This document shows positions 1 through 5,128 of a stretch of 7,965 nucleotides of DNA, in pieces (the stretch's first letter is position 1; each line of letters opens with the position of its first letter). The DNA is taken from NCBI GenBank assembly GCA_035542775.1, contig DATKKX010000369.1, positions 1 to 7,965 of the forward strand. The letters run 5' to 3'. The translations under genes and the position numbers were made by a program. The stretch comes from DATKKX01 sp035542775 (GTDB lineage: Bacteria; Planctomycetota; Phycisphaerae; UBA1845; UTPLA1). Under the pieces are notes generated by a model. That model saw nothing but the letters and a program-made list of their open reading frames with translations, made no database searches and had not been told where the DNA came from.

Positions 1-151
1 AGCCGGGGCAGTGAGCGGGCGACGGTCAGCGCTCGCTCGCTTCCGCGGTTTAGCAAGTGGATGCTGCGTCCATTCCCCTGAGAACCACTTTTGGCAGAGT
101 AAGCACATCGGTGCTGCCCCGTTTGTTGGGACAGCGGCAGCGGGCCCTTAC

Positions 152-230
152 GGTGCTGGTTCAGCTTATTCCTCCCCTCCCGCGGGAATTTTTCACCGCT
201 CAGCGGCCGCGCGAGGACGCGGGCCGCTGC
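152..230 (+). repeat. Dispersed repeat, copy A, with strong hairpin
   Basis: Two blocks match a second copy at 2421-2474. Block one (152-172) agrees at 16 of 21 positions; block two (210-230) agrees at 20 of 21. Copy A has about 25 extra bases between the blocks. The 3' part folds into a strong hairpin: CAGCGGCC (201-208) pairs with GGCCGCTG (222-229), then after one bulged G, CGCG (210-213) pairs with CGCG (218-221) across the loop AGGA. Both copies lie between genes in the same orientation. There is no T-run after the stem, so it is not an ordinary intrinsic terminator. Its role is unknown. A decayed coding fragment is an alternative explanation. Confidence 0.5.
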
Positions 231-384
231 CGGGCTAGGGCTGCGCCGCGCCAGAATGAATTGGCGATGAATTCGGCCAAGGATGATCTTGACGTGACGG
301 TGACAAGACTCTATCATTCTGGCGGTCTAAGGTAATTTACGATTGGGCGTCGAGGAGCGCCGATGCCTGGCGTGCACTTCTTTT

Positions 385-408
385 CGCGCTGCTTGCGGAG
401 CAGCGGCG
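385..408. repeat. Inverted repeat (hairpin)
   Basis: GCTGCT (388-393) pairs perfectly with AGCAGC (399-404) over a five-base loop. The stem extends by CGC (385-387) with the bases at 405-408 if one G is bulged, giving about nine base pairs. No T-tract follows, so there is no case for a terminator. It sits in the gene-free region and its role is unknown. Confidence 0.4.
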
Positions 409-469
409 CCCGTGAACGTCGCACTCAACAGTGAAGTGCTTTAGAATCCGGGCTGTCTTCGGGTCAGCA

Positions 470-510
470 CCCAATCGCTCTGCGGCGGAGGGCATGTCAA
501 GCGGATTGGG
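470..510. repeat. Inverted repeat upstream of the PEP-CTERM gene
   Basis: CCCAATC (470-476) and GATTGGG (504-510) are perfect complements. The stem continues inward with GCT (477-479) and AGC (500-502) after one bulged G at 503, giving ten base pairs around a 20-base interior. The spacing suits either a bipartite protein-binding site or an RNA stem-loop in the leader of the gene starting at 685. No known riboswitch class was recognised. Confidence 0.4.
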
Positions 511-618
511 ACATTCGGCGAAATCAGGGGGGAGAAGGGAGGTGAAAGCTGGTCGAGCGCCGCTTGTCGGCGGGTGTTTTCACTGAGTTTTCCAGAAGCT
601 TCATTTCGGTTCACCAGC

Positions 619-650
619 ACCGTCAAAACGCATTTCTATTTGATGGCGGT
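619..650 (+). promoter_or_regulatory. Possible leader hairpin before the PEP-CTERM gene
   Basis: ACCG (619-622) and TCAAA (623-627) pair with CGGT (647-650) and TTTGA (639-643). Three unpaired bases (644-646) form a bulge and the loop is 11 bases. The 3' arm runs into TTTTC (650-654), 30 bases before the start codon at 685. The shape is compatible with a weak attenuator or a structural leader element. CGGT at 607-610 could pair with ACCG at 619-622 instead, so two exclusive folds exist. This is inference from complementarity only. Confidence 0.3.
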
Positions 651-684
651 TTTCTGGTTGGACATCCGAGCGGAGGAAGAGAAC

Positions 685-1473
685 ATGAATCGCTCAGTAC
701 TGATTGCGGTGTTGACGGCAGCCCTCGCTGCAACGTCAGCACAAGCTCAACCGTCGGTCAGGAACACGTACTGGAATTTCGACGTGGTGAACCACACGGG
801 CACATGGGCCAATGACTTCCACGTCGAGGTGCAGGGCGTTGACCCCAATCAAGTCAGCGACTACTACACTCCAGGCGGCTGGACGGTCGCCGAGGGTGGT
901 GGCTCCGGGTACACCGACGTGGATTGGGATGGCCCCGGTGCTTACGTTGCTGCAGGAGCGACCGAGCATTTTGGAATGGGGTTTCACGACAATGCGGTCG
1001 TGACCGGTACTACGATGAACTGGACACAAGACGGGGTCAGCATTGGAAGCACTGGTCCGGCCAGGTCCAAATGGACCATTTGGGAAGGCGGATCGTGGGA
1101 TGTGGACAATACTGTGTGGAACGACTTTGGTTCCGCGATCTGGGTCAAGCGCCGAGTAAACACCTCGGGAATGATCATCAACCTCAACGACCTCCAGGTG
1201 GGAGACCCGTTGTGGATCACGGGGACATGGCTCGATACGACACCGATGAGGCTGCTCTCCGGCCAGTCCACGCCCACGCATACATGGGTCTGGCAGCTAG
1301 CCATACCGAGCTACGTGATGATGTACGAGATCTATGGTGACGTTGGGGGCCAGATCGGACAGCTCGAGGCCACATGGCTGACAGGGGCCGTTGTTCTGCC
1401 GGAACCGGCCACCGGTGTGATGCTTCTCGTTCTTGGCGGCCTGGCGCTGCTGCGGCGTCGGGATCACCAATGA
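685..1473 (+). CDS. PEP-CTERM sorted secreted protein, unknown family
   Basis: The product is 262 residues and probably an exported, surface or matrix-associated protein. Residues 1-21 form a signal peptide (Asn-Arg start, hydrophobic core, A-Q-A at 19-21 before Gln22). The C-terminus is a textbook PEP-CTERM sorting signal: Pro239-Glu240-Pro241, a hydrophobic segment at about 244-256, then Arg257-259. In known systems this tripartite signal is processed by an exosortase-family protease. The middle (22-235) is rich in Trp, Gly, Asp, Thr and Tyr, has no Cys, and looks like an all-beta extracellular fold; I do not recognise the family. The ATG at 685 was chosen over an in-frame start at 574 because it begins the signal peptide and follows GGAGGAAGAG (672-681). 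No exosortase or polysaccharide genes are in the window, so the machinery must lie elsewhere. The function of the mature part is unknown. Confidence 0.88.
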   Translation: MNRSVLIAVLTAALAATSAQAQPSVRNTYWNFDVVNHTGTWANDFHVEVQGVDPNQVSDYYTPGGWTVAEGGGSGYTDVDWDGPGAYVAAGATEHFGMGFHDNAVVTGTTMNWTQDGVSIGSTGPARSKWTIWEGGSWDVDNTVWNDFGSAIWVKRRVNTSGMIINLNDLQVGDPLWITGTWLDTTPMRLLSGQSTPTHTWVWQLAIPSYVMMYEIYGDVGGQIGQLEATWLTGAVVLPEPATGVMLLVLGGLALLRRRDHQ

Positions 1474-1520
1474 GAGGCCAAGGCGAGGATAAGAAGTAAC
1501 GTCGTCGTGTAGTTGCCGTG

Positions 1521-1587
1521 GAGGGCGCGGCCGGTGGATGGAATGAGCGCACCGGGGCAGCGATATTTTGCGCCCGGCCGTGCCCTC
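1521..1587. repeat. Inverted repeat downstream of the PEP-CTERM gene
   Basis: GAGGGCGCGGCCGG (1521-1534) pairs with CCGGCCGTGCCCTC (1574-1587) along 14 positions. The single non-Watson-Crick position is a G-U pair in RNA. The interior is 39 bases. It starts 48 bases after the PEP-CTERM stop codon. It may act as a 3' structure for that transcript, but no T-run follows (TAATCG), so intrinsic termination is unproven. Confidence 0.5.
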
Positions 1588-1624
1588 TAATCGAGCCAGT
1601 GCCTTCAGTTGTCTTCAGCTAAAT

Positions 1625-1669
1625 AACGCCCGGCGCGTGGAGCAGGGCCCGGGTCATTGGGCGGGCGTT
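1625..1669. repeat. Inverted repeat AACGCCCG / CGGGCGTT
   Basis: Perfect eight-base arms lie at 1625-1632 and 1662-1669, separated by 29 GC-rich bases that include GGGCCC. In the plus direction the right arm ends in TTT followed by CGCGG, which is too short a T-run for a confident terminator. It could be a protein-binding site or a transcript 3' structure. Confidence 0.35.
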
Positions 1670-1693
1670 TCGCGGTGAGACAGCTGTGTCGAG

Positions 1694-1722
1694 GCTGGCC
1701 CTCGCTGGCCCTTCGGGCTGGT
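1694..1722. repeat. Short planctomycete-type intergenic repeat
   Basis: The segment reads CTGGCCCTCGCTGGCCC followed by TTCGGGCTGG. It resembles the CCCTCGCT...CTTCGGG-type sequence that I recall as scattered in many copies between genes of planctomycete genomes, where it gives spurious ARRASEG-like peptides on the opposite strand. There is also an internal repeat of CTGGCCCT. Assignment to that repeat class is from memory and was not checked. A weaker look-alike (CTCGCTCGCTTCCGCGGTTT) lies near 32-51. Confidence 0.4.
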
Positions 1723-1962
1723 TCAGTGCCTGATGCAGCGTCCGTCCGTGAACTGCTTCCAGCCCCCTTTGAGCCCTTGATTTTCTTGAAGTCGCCCGGC
1801 AAAGAAGCGATATCACCCCCAGAAGGCAGAACGGGTCCAGGGTAGGACCGATATTGACGAAGGTGAGAATCCCTCCAGTCTTTTGCCGGAGGCTCGAGGC
1901 TCATCCGTTGGTGCGCTGCACGGGAAAGAGACCCGCCGGCCCTGCGCCCCGGAGACGCGAGT

Positions 1963-2382
1963 ATGTTCAACCACGCGTTCACGTTGATTGAGCTCGTCAT
2001 CGTTATCGTGATTCTCGGCCTGCTGGCCAGCGTGGCGATGCCCATGTACCTGGAGTATCGCACCGATGCGAACCGCTCCGCGGAGCAGTACGTTGTCGGG
2101 GCGGTGCGGACGGGGGTCTACAATCAGTATGCCAAGAACAAGATCTCGGGCGGGCCGACGTTCCCGACAAGCCTCGATTCCGCTTCGGCAAATTCCACGG
2201 CTTCATCGACGAATCCGTTCTTCTCGACAATCCTGGATAGCCCCGTGACCAGCGGCTGGAGCAAAGACGGCACGACCACCACGTACATCGGGCCCGCCGG
2301 CACCACGTACTACTACGATTCGAGCGCCGGCCGGTTCTCGACCACGAATCCGGGGACGGGGAGCCCGACCAGCTACCCGTAG
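1963..2382 (+). CDS. Type IV pilin / pseudopilin-like protein
   Basis: The product is 139 residues with a class III (prepilin) signal. The leader is only five residues (MFNHA), followed by FTLIE and a hydrophobic helix to about residue 28. The mature protein would begin at Phe6, with the conserved Glu at mature position 5 (Glu10). A prepilin peptidase (PilD family) would cleave and N-methylate it, and it would enter a type IV pilus or type II secretion pseudopilus. The -1 residue is Ala, not the usual Gly. The C-terminal domain is rich in Ser, Thr, Gly and Tyr (TTYYYDSSAGRFS at 114-126) and has no Cys, so the disulfide loop of classical type IVa pilins is absent. The ATG follows GGAG (1951-1954) at eight bases, and no alternative in-frame start lies nearby upstream. 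No assembly genes are adjacent. Family assignment is firm at the N-terminus; the choice between major pilin, minor pilin and pseudopilin is open. Confidence 0.85.
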   Translation: MFNHAFTLIELVIVIVILGLLASVAMPMYLEYRTDANRSAEQYVVGAVRTGVYNQYAKNKISGGPTFPTSLDSASANSTASSTNPFFSTILDSPVTSGWSKDGTTTTYIGPAGTTYYYDSSAGRFSTTNPGTGSPTSYP

Positions 2383-2389
2383 CCCTGGT
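2368..2389 (+). other. Hairpin across the pilin stop codon
   Basis: ACCAG (2368-2372) with CTGGT (2385-2389), and CTA (2373-2375) with TAG (2380-2382), can pair around the loop CCCG, leaving two bulged C at 2383-2384. The TAG is the pilin stop codon. No T-run follows, so a Rho-independent terminator is not supported. It could protect the 3' end of the transcript or be chance in GC-rich DNA. Confidence 0.25.
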
Positions 2390-2420
2390 GCGGTTCGCGT
2401 CTGGGTGCGGCGTTGTCATG

Positions 2421-2474
2421 GGTGGCGGTTGAGCTGTTTCCCGGCGGCGCCCACGCGAGGACGCAGGCCGCTGC
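2421..2474 (+). repeat. Dispersed repeat, copy B
   Basis: This is the second copy of the element at 152-230, in the same orientation: block one at 2421-2441, block two at 2454-2474 (20 of 21 identical to copy A). It is shorter, with 12 bases between the blocks. The hairpin is less perfect here, but a GGCGGC-type left arm (about 2442-2452) can still pair with GGCCGCTG (2466-2473). It lies 39 bases after the pilin stop. Confidence 0.45.
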
Positions 2475-2540
2475 GCAGGTTGCGGCTTCATCACGCTGGG
2501 CCCCCGACGGTGACCGCTGCTCAGATCTGCCGCTCGGCGC

Positions 2541-2580
2541 TTGACTGAGCTTGCCTTCATAGCACAATGTGCGCTATATC
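2541..2580 (+). promoter_or_regulatory. Candidate promoter and operator of the NO reductase gene
   Basis: TTGACT (2541-2546) and CACAAT (2563-2568) are 16 bases apart and resemble sigma-70 -35 and -10 boxes. A second reading is TTGCCT (2551-2556) with TATATC (2575-2580) at 18 bases. Across either one lies the imperfect palindrome ATAGCACA-ATG-TGCGCTAT (2559-2577), with seven of eight arm positions complementary. It also contains the perfect GCACA-A-TGTGC (2562-2572) in a register shifted by half a base step. This position suits a repressor site. It does not match the TTGAT-N4-ATCAA boxes of FNR/DNR/NnrR proteins, and I did not recognise an NsrR or NorR site. The regulator is unknown. Confidence 0.4.
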
Positions 2581-2585
2581 AACTC

Positions 2586-2610
2586 GTGCCTGCGGCACTT
2601 CACGGGTGCC
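2586..2610 (+). promoter_or_regulatory. Alternative leader hairpins before the NO reductase gene
   Basis: GGCAC (2594-2598) can pair with GTGCC on either side. Pairing with 2586-2590 gives a three-base loop; pairing with 2606-2610 gives a seven-base loop. The two stems exclude each other. They lie in the predicted 5' leader, about 50-75 bases before the start codon and upstream of the ribosome binding site GGGAGG (2651-2656). Regulatory meaning is speculative, and five-pair stems arise easily in GC-rich DNA. Confidence 0.25.
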
Positions 2611-2661
2611 TGGCCGGCTGCAATCGGGCTGCTTTTCGGCTGAATCGAGCGGGAGGTTCAC

Positions 2662-4974
2662 ATGAACGGGAATCAGCGTCGGATGACCATTTCGCCGCTT
2701 TGGCTTCAAGTGGCGGTGTTGACCTTTGTGATCGGCTTTACGGTCCTTATCTATCTGGCCTTTTCGATCAGGCAAGGGCACCCGCCGATCCCGGAACGGG
2801 TGGTCGCCGAGGATGGGACCGAGCTGTTCACCGGCGACGATGTGATGGCGGGGCAGCACCTGTTTCAGAAGTATGGCCTGATGCAGTTCGGCACGATCTT
2901 CGGGCACGGGGCCTATCTCGGGCCGGATTTCACCGCCCAGTATCTGCACCGCGCGGCCCTGGCCATGACCGAGTTCTATGAGAAACAGGGCCTGACGCCC
3001 GTGGAGGCCAGGGCTCGTGTGGAGCAGGAGTGCAAGAACAATCGCTATCACGCGGGCAGCGGCAGGCTTGTCTATACATCGGGCCAGGTTCAGGCCTTCA
3101 TGCAGGCGATCGAGTTCTACCGCTCGTGGTTCGGCGACCCGGCCACGCAGACCGGCTTGAGGCGGCCGTTCATCAGTGATCCGGAGGAGGTCTTCCGCAT
3201 TACGGCATTCTTCTCCTGGGCCAGCTGGGTGACAGCGGCCACGCGGCCCGGCAAGGACTATTCGTACACCAACAACTGGCCGCCGGAGCCGCTGGCGGGG
3301 AACCGGCCGACGGCGCAGGCGTTCTTGTGGAGCGTGCTGAGCATCGTCGCGCTATTGGGCGGCGTGGGGATCGTGCTGTTTCTGTTCGGGAAGTACGACT
3401 GGCTGGGTTGGCAGCATACGCAGAAGGAGGAGCCTGGACACCTGCTGGAGTTCAAGCCGCCGGACCAGGTACGTCTGACGCCGTCGCAACGGGCGACGGC
3501 GTGGTATTTCCTGGTGGTGGCGGGATTGTTCTTGTTGCAGGGCCTGCTGGGCGGGGCCAACGCCCACTACCACGTCGAGCCGGAGGGTTTTTACGGCGTC
3601 AATCTCTCGCAGTGGTTTCCGTACAACCTGACGCGGATGTGGCACGTGCAGTTGGCGCTGTTCTTCGTGGCGACGAGCTTTCTGGCGATGGGCATCTTCA
3701 TCGCCCCGATGATCGCGCGGCGCGAGCCGAAGCACCAGGACAAGCTGGCCATCGCACTGTTCGGGGCGGTGGTGATCGTGGTGATCGGGAGCCTGCTGGG
3801 CGAGGCCGGGAGCGTTCAGGATGTGATCCGGCGGAGCGGGCCGTGGTTCTGGATCGGGGCCCAGGGATGGGAGTATCTCGATCTGGGGCGGCTGTGGCAG
3901 TTTCTGCTGACCGTGGGGATGGTCATCTGGGTGGTGATTCTGGTGCGGGGGCTGTGGCGGCGATTGCCGGGGGAGCATCCGGGGAACATGCCGTGGCTGT
4001 TTCTGTATAGCGCTCTATCCATTCCCGTCTTTTATTCCGCGGGGATGGTTTTTGGGAAGAACGCGAACTTCGCGGAGGTGGATTTCTGGCGGTTCTGGGT
4101 GGTTCACCTGTGGGTGGAGGATTTCCTGGAGTTGTTCACCACGATCATGGTGGCGTACATCTTCGTGCTGCTGGGGGTGGTGCGTCCGGCGACCGCGACG
4201 CGGGTGATCTATCTCGACATCATTCTGTACTCAGTGGGCGGGGTGATCGGCACGATGCATCATTTGTACTTCAGCGGGGCGCCGGCGCAACACATGGCGC
4301 TGGGGGCGTTCTTCTCGGCGATGGAGGTCATCCCGCTGGTCCTGCTGACTTATGAGGCATGGCGGTTCATGCAGCTGGGCGGCGAGCGGACGGACATCAG
4401 CCTCGGCGATGCACCCAGCAGGGCGTTTCCGCACAAGTGGGCGGTGATGTTCCTGATCGCGGTGGGGTTCTGGAATTTCCTGGGGGCGGGCGTGTTCGGG
4501 TTCCTGATCAACCTGCCGATCGTGAGCTACTACGAGATCGGGACGCAGTTCACGGCCAATCATGCTCACGCCGCGCTGATGGGCGTGTACGGCATGCTGG
4601 CCCTGGGATTCTTCATGTTCGTGGCCCGGTATTTCATCCCGCCTGGCCGGCGGAGCGATCGGGCGATGCAGATTTCGTTCTGGAGCCTGAACATCGGGCT
4701 GGGGCTGATGGTGTTCGTCAACCTGGTGCCGATGGGCATCATTCAACTGCTGGACAGCTTCTCGGTCGGCTATTGGCATGCACGGGAGCTGGAGTTTTTC
4801 CTGCGTCCGTCGGTTCGGGCGATTGAGTGGCTGCGGATGCCGGGGGATCTGCTGTTCATCGTGGGGGGGATATTGCCGGTGGTATATCTGGCGGTTCGGA
4901 TGTTCCGCGAGCGCAAGCGCTACGGCGAGCTTCCGCCGGAGACGAGGACGGAGACGCTCACGGAGGTGCGGTGA
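2662..4974 (+). CDS. norB: Quinol-dependent nitric oxide reductase (qNOR)
   Basis: This single-subunit integral membrane enzyme of the heme-copper oxidase superfamily reduces two NO to N2O with electrons from quinol. At 770 residues it has the usual qNOR length. Its order is: membrane helix at about 10-33; soluble N-terminal domain at about 35-215 (the NorC-like region, with no CXXCH heme c motif); a second helix at about 220-243; then the NorB-like core. Metal ligands match by spacing to Pseudomonas aeruginosa NorB: FeB ligands His482, His533, His534 and Glu486; further conserved Glu490 and Glu555; His328 and the H-A-H pair 634/636 for the low-spin heme b and heme b3. All are present, so it should be active. 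Asp487 replaces the Gly I expect after the ligand Glu. The ATG at 2662 follows GGGAGG at five bases. No norC, norQ, norD or NO regulator is nearby. A lone qNOR fits NO detoxification or partial denitrification; the sequence cannot decide between them. Confidence 0.96.
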   Translation: MNGNQRRMTISPLWLQVAVLTFVIGFTVLIYLAFSIRQGHPPIPERVVAEDGTELFTGDDVMAGQHLFQKYGLMQFGTIFGHGAYLGPDFTAQYLHRAALAMTEFYEKQGLTPVEARARVEQECKNNRYHAGSGRLVYTSGQVQAFMQAIEFYRSWFGDPATQTGLRRPFISDPEEVFRITAFFSWASWVTAATRPGKDYSYTNNWPPEPLAGNRPTAQAFLWSVLSIVALLGGVGIVLFLFGKYDWLGWQHTQKEEPGHLLEFKPPDQVRLTPSQRATAWYFLVVAGLFLLQGLLGGANAHYHVEPEGFYGVNLSQWFPYNLTRMWHVQLALFFVATSFLAMGIFIAPMIARREPKHQDKLAIALFGAVVIVVIGSLLGEAGSVQDVIRRSGPWFWIGAQGWEYLDLGRLWQFLLTVGMVIWVVILVRGLWRRLPGEHPGNMPWLFLYSALSIPVFYSAGMVFGKNANFAEVDFWRFWVVHLWVEDFLELFTTIMVAYIFVLLGVVRPATATRVIYLDIILYSVGGVIGTMHHLYFSGAPAQHMALGAFFSAMEVIPLVLLTYEAWRFMQLGGERTDISLGDAPSRAFPHKWAVMFLIAVGFWNFLGAGVFGFLINLPIVSYYEIGTQFTANHAHAALMGVYGMLALGFFMFVARYFIPPGRRSDRAMQISFWSLNIGLGLMVFVNLVPMGIIQLLDSFSVGYWHARELEFFLRPSVRAIEWLRMPGDLLFIVGGILPVVYLAVRMFRERKRYGELPPETRTETLTEVR

Positions 4975-4982
4975 GGGGGAAA

Positions 4983-5013
4983 GCTCACGCGGAGGCGCAG
5001 AGGCAAGGAGGAC
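4983..5013 (+). repeat. Short G/A-rich repeat after the NO reductase stop
   Basis: Eight bases after the qNOR stop codon is CTCACGCGGAGGCGCAGAGG followed by CAAGGAGGAC. It has a six-base GGAGGC/AGAGGC rhythm. I recall near-identical CACGCAGAGGCGCAGAG-type tracts as scattered intergenic repeats in several environmental phyla, including planctomycetes, often just behind genes. Their translations give AEARR-like peptides that are often mis-annotated as protein tails, as one reading frame here does. Assignment is from memory. Confidence 0.4.
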
Positions 5014-5043
5014 TGAAGGATAAGGGGTGAAATAATCGCCGGC

Positions 5044-5081
5044 TGAGGCGCGGTCGGCGGACGACTATTATGCCTCATTTT
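5044..5081. terminator. Candidate terminator between convergent genes
   Basis: TGAGGC (5044-5049) pairs with GCCTCA (5072-5077), plus a G-U pair (5050/5071), and TTTT follows at 5078-5081. The loop is about 20 bases. It lies between the ends of the NO reductase gene (4974) and zwf (5129). On the minus strand the same stem is followed only by a weakly T-rich stretch (GATTATTTC, near 5035), so any bidirectional use would be inefficient. The stem is short, so confidence is limited. Confidence 0.4.
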
Positions 5082-5128
5082 CTCACGGGCTTGCTCGTGC
5101 CCATTGCGAAGCGATTGAATGGGCGGGG

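Larger units (their letters stand above)
1..684. other. Region without a convincing gene
   Basis: No open frame here has a family motif, a good ribosome binding site and plausible composition together. Frame 1 is open from the window edge to a TGA at 79-81 and could be the last 26 codons of a gene cut by the window, but nothing in it is recognisable. A GTG-started frame at 57-335 (92 codons) and an edge-open frame ending at 238 have low-complexity, Arg/Ala/Pro-rich translations typical of non-coding GC-rich DNA. What the region does hold is a hairpin-bearing dispersed repeat (152-230), further inverted repeats (385-408, 470-510, 619-650) and a purine-rich run around 526-548. The last 250 bases are presumably the leader and promoter region of the PEP-CTERM gene. 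Confidence 0.6.
1474..1962. other. Intergenic gap with inverted repeats, no gene seen
   Basis: No plus-strand frame here resembles a protein. A long minus-strand frame (2063-1605) runs antisense through the pilin start and has a low-complexity Arg/Ser/Pro-rich translation, so I treat it as a shadow. The gap carries two long-arm inverted repeats (1521-1587, 1625-1669), a short repeat (1694-1722) and small stems close to the pilin gene. One is GGTCC/GGACC around 1835-1850; another is CCTCC/GGAGG around 1872-1893. A TTGACG at about 1854 could be a -35 element, but no good -10 box follows, so the pilin promoter is not resolved. Confidence 0.6.

Noticed and set aside
57..335. Open frame of 92 codons with a GTG start, and an edge-open frame ending at 238
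   Set aside because: No ribosome binding site or recognisable motif, Arg/Ala/Pro-rich translation, and the repeat hairpin at 201-229 runs through both.
564..815. TTG-started frame after the purine-rich Shine-Dalgarno-like run
   Set aside because: The start is 18 bases from GGAGGTGA, too far, and the frame overlaps the PEP-CTERM gene without any recognisable motif.
736..1552. Minus-strand frames of 106-181 codons opposite the PEP-CTERM gene
   Set aside because: These mirror the codon bias of the plus-strand gene, which has a signal peptide and sorting tail; no family motif is seen in the antisense translations.
1845..1962. Cyclic-di-GMP riboswitch before the pilin gene
   Set aside because: Such switches often precede pilin genes, but the conserved GEMM core bases were not found; only small unrelated stems are present.
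1605..2063. Minus-strand frame of 152 codons across the pilin start
   Set aside because: It is antisense to the clear prepilin N-terminus, its translation is low in complexity, and it passes through a short repeat.
2541..2582. FNR/DNR-type box before the NO reductase gene
   Set aside because: TTGA at 2541 and TCAA at 2579 are about 35 bases apart, far from the four- to six-base spacing such sites need.
3327..4826. Long alternative-frame and antisense open frames within the NO reductase gene
   Set aside because: GC-rich third positions keep other frames open; the qNOR frame is continuous with all metal ligands.
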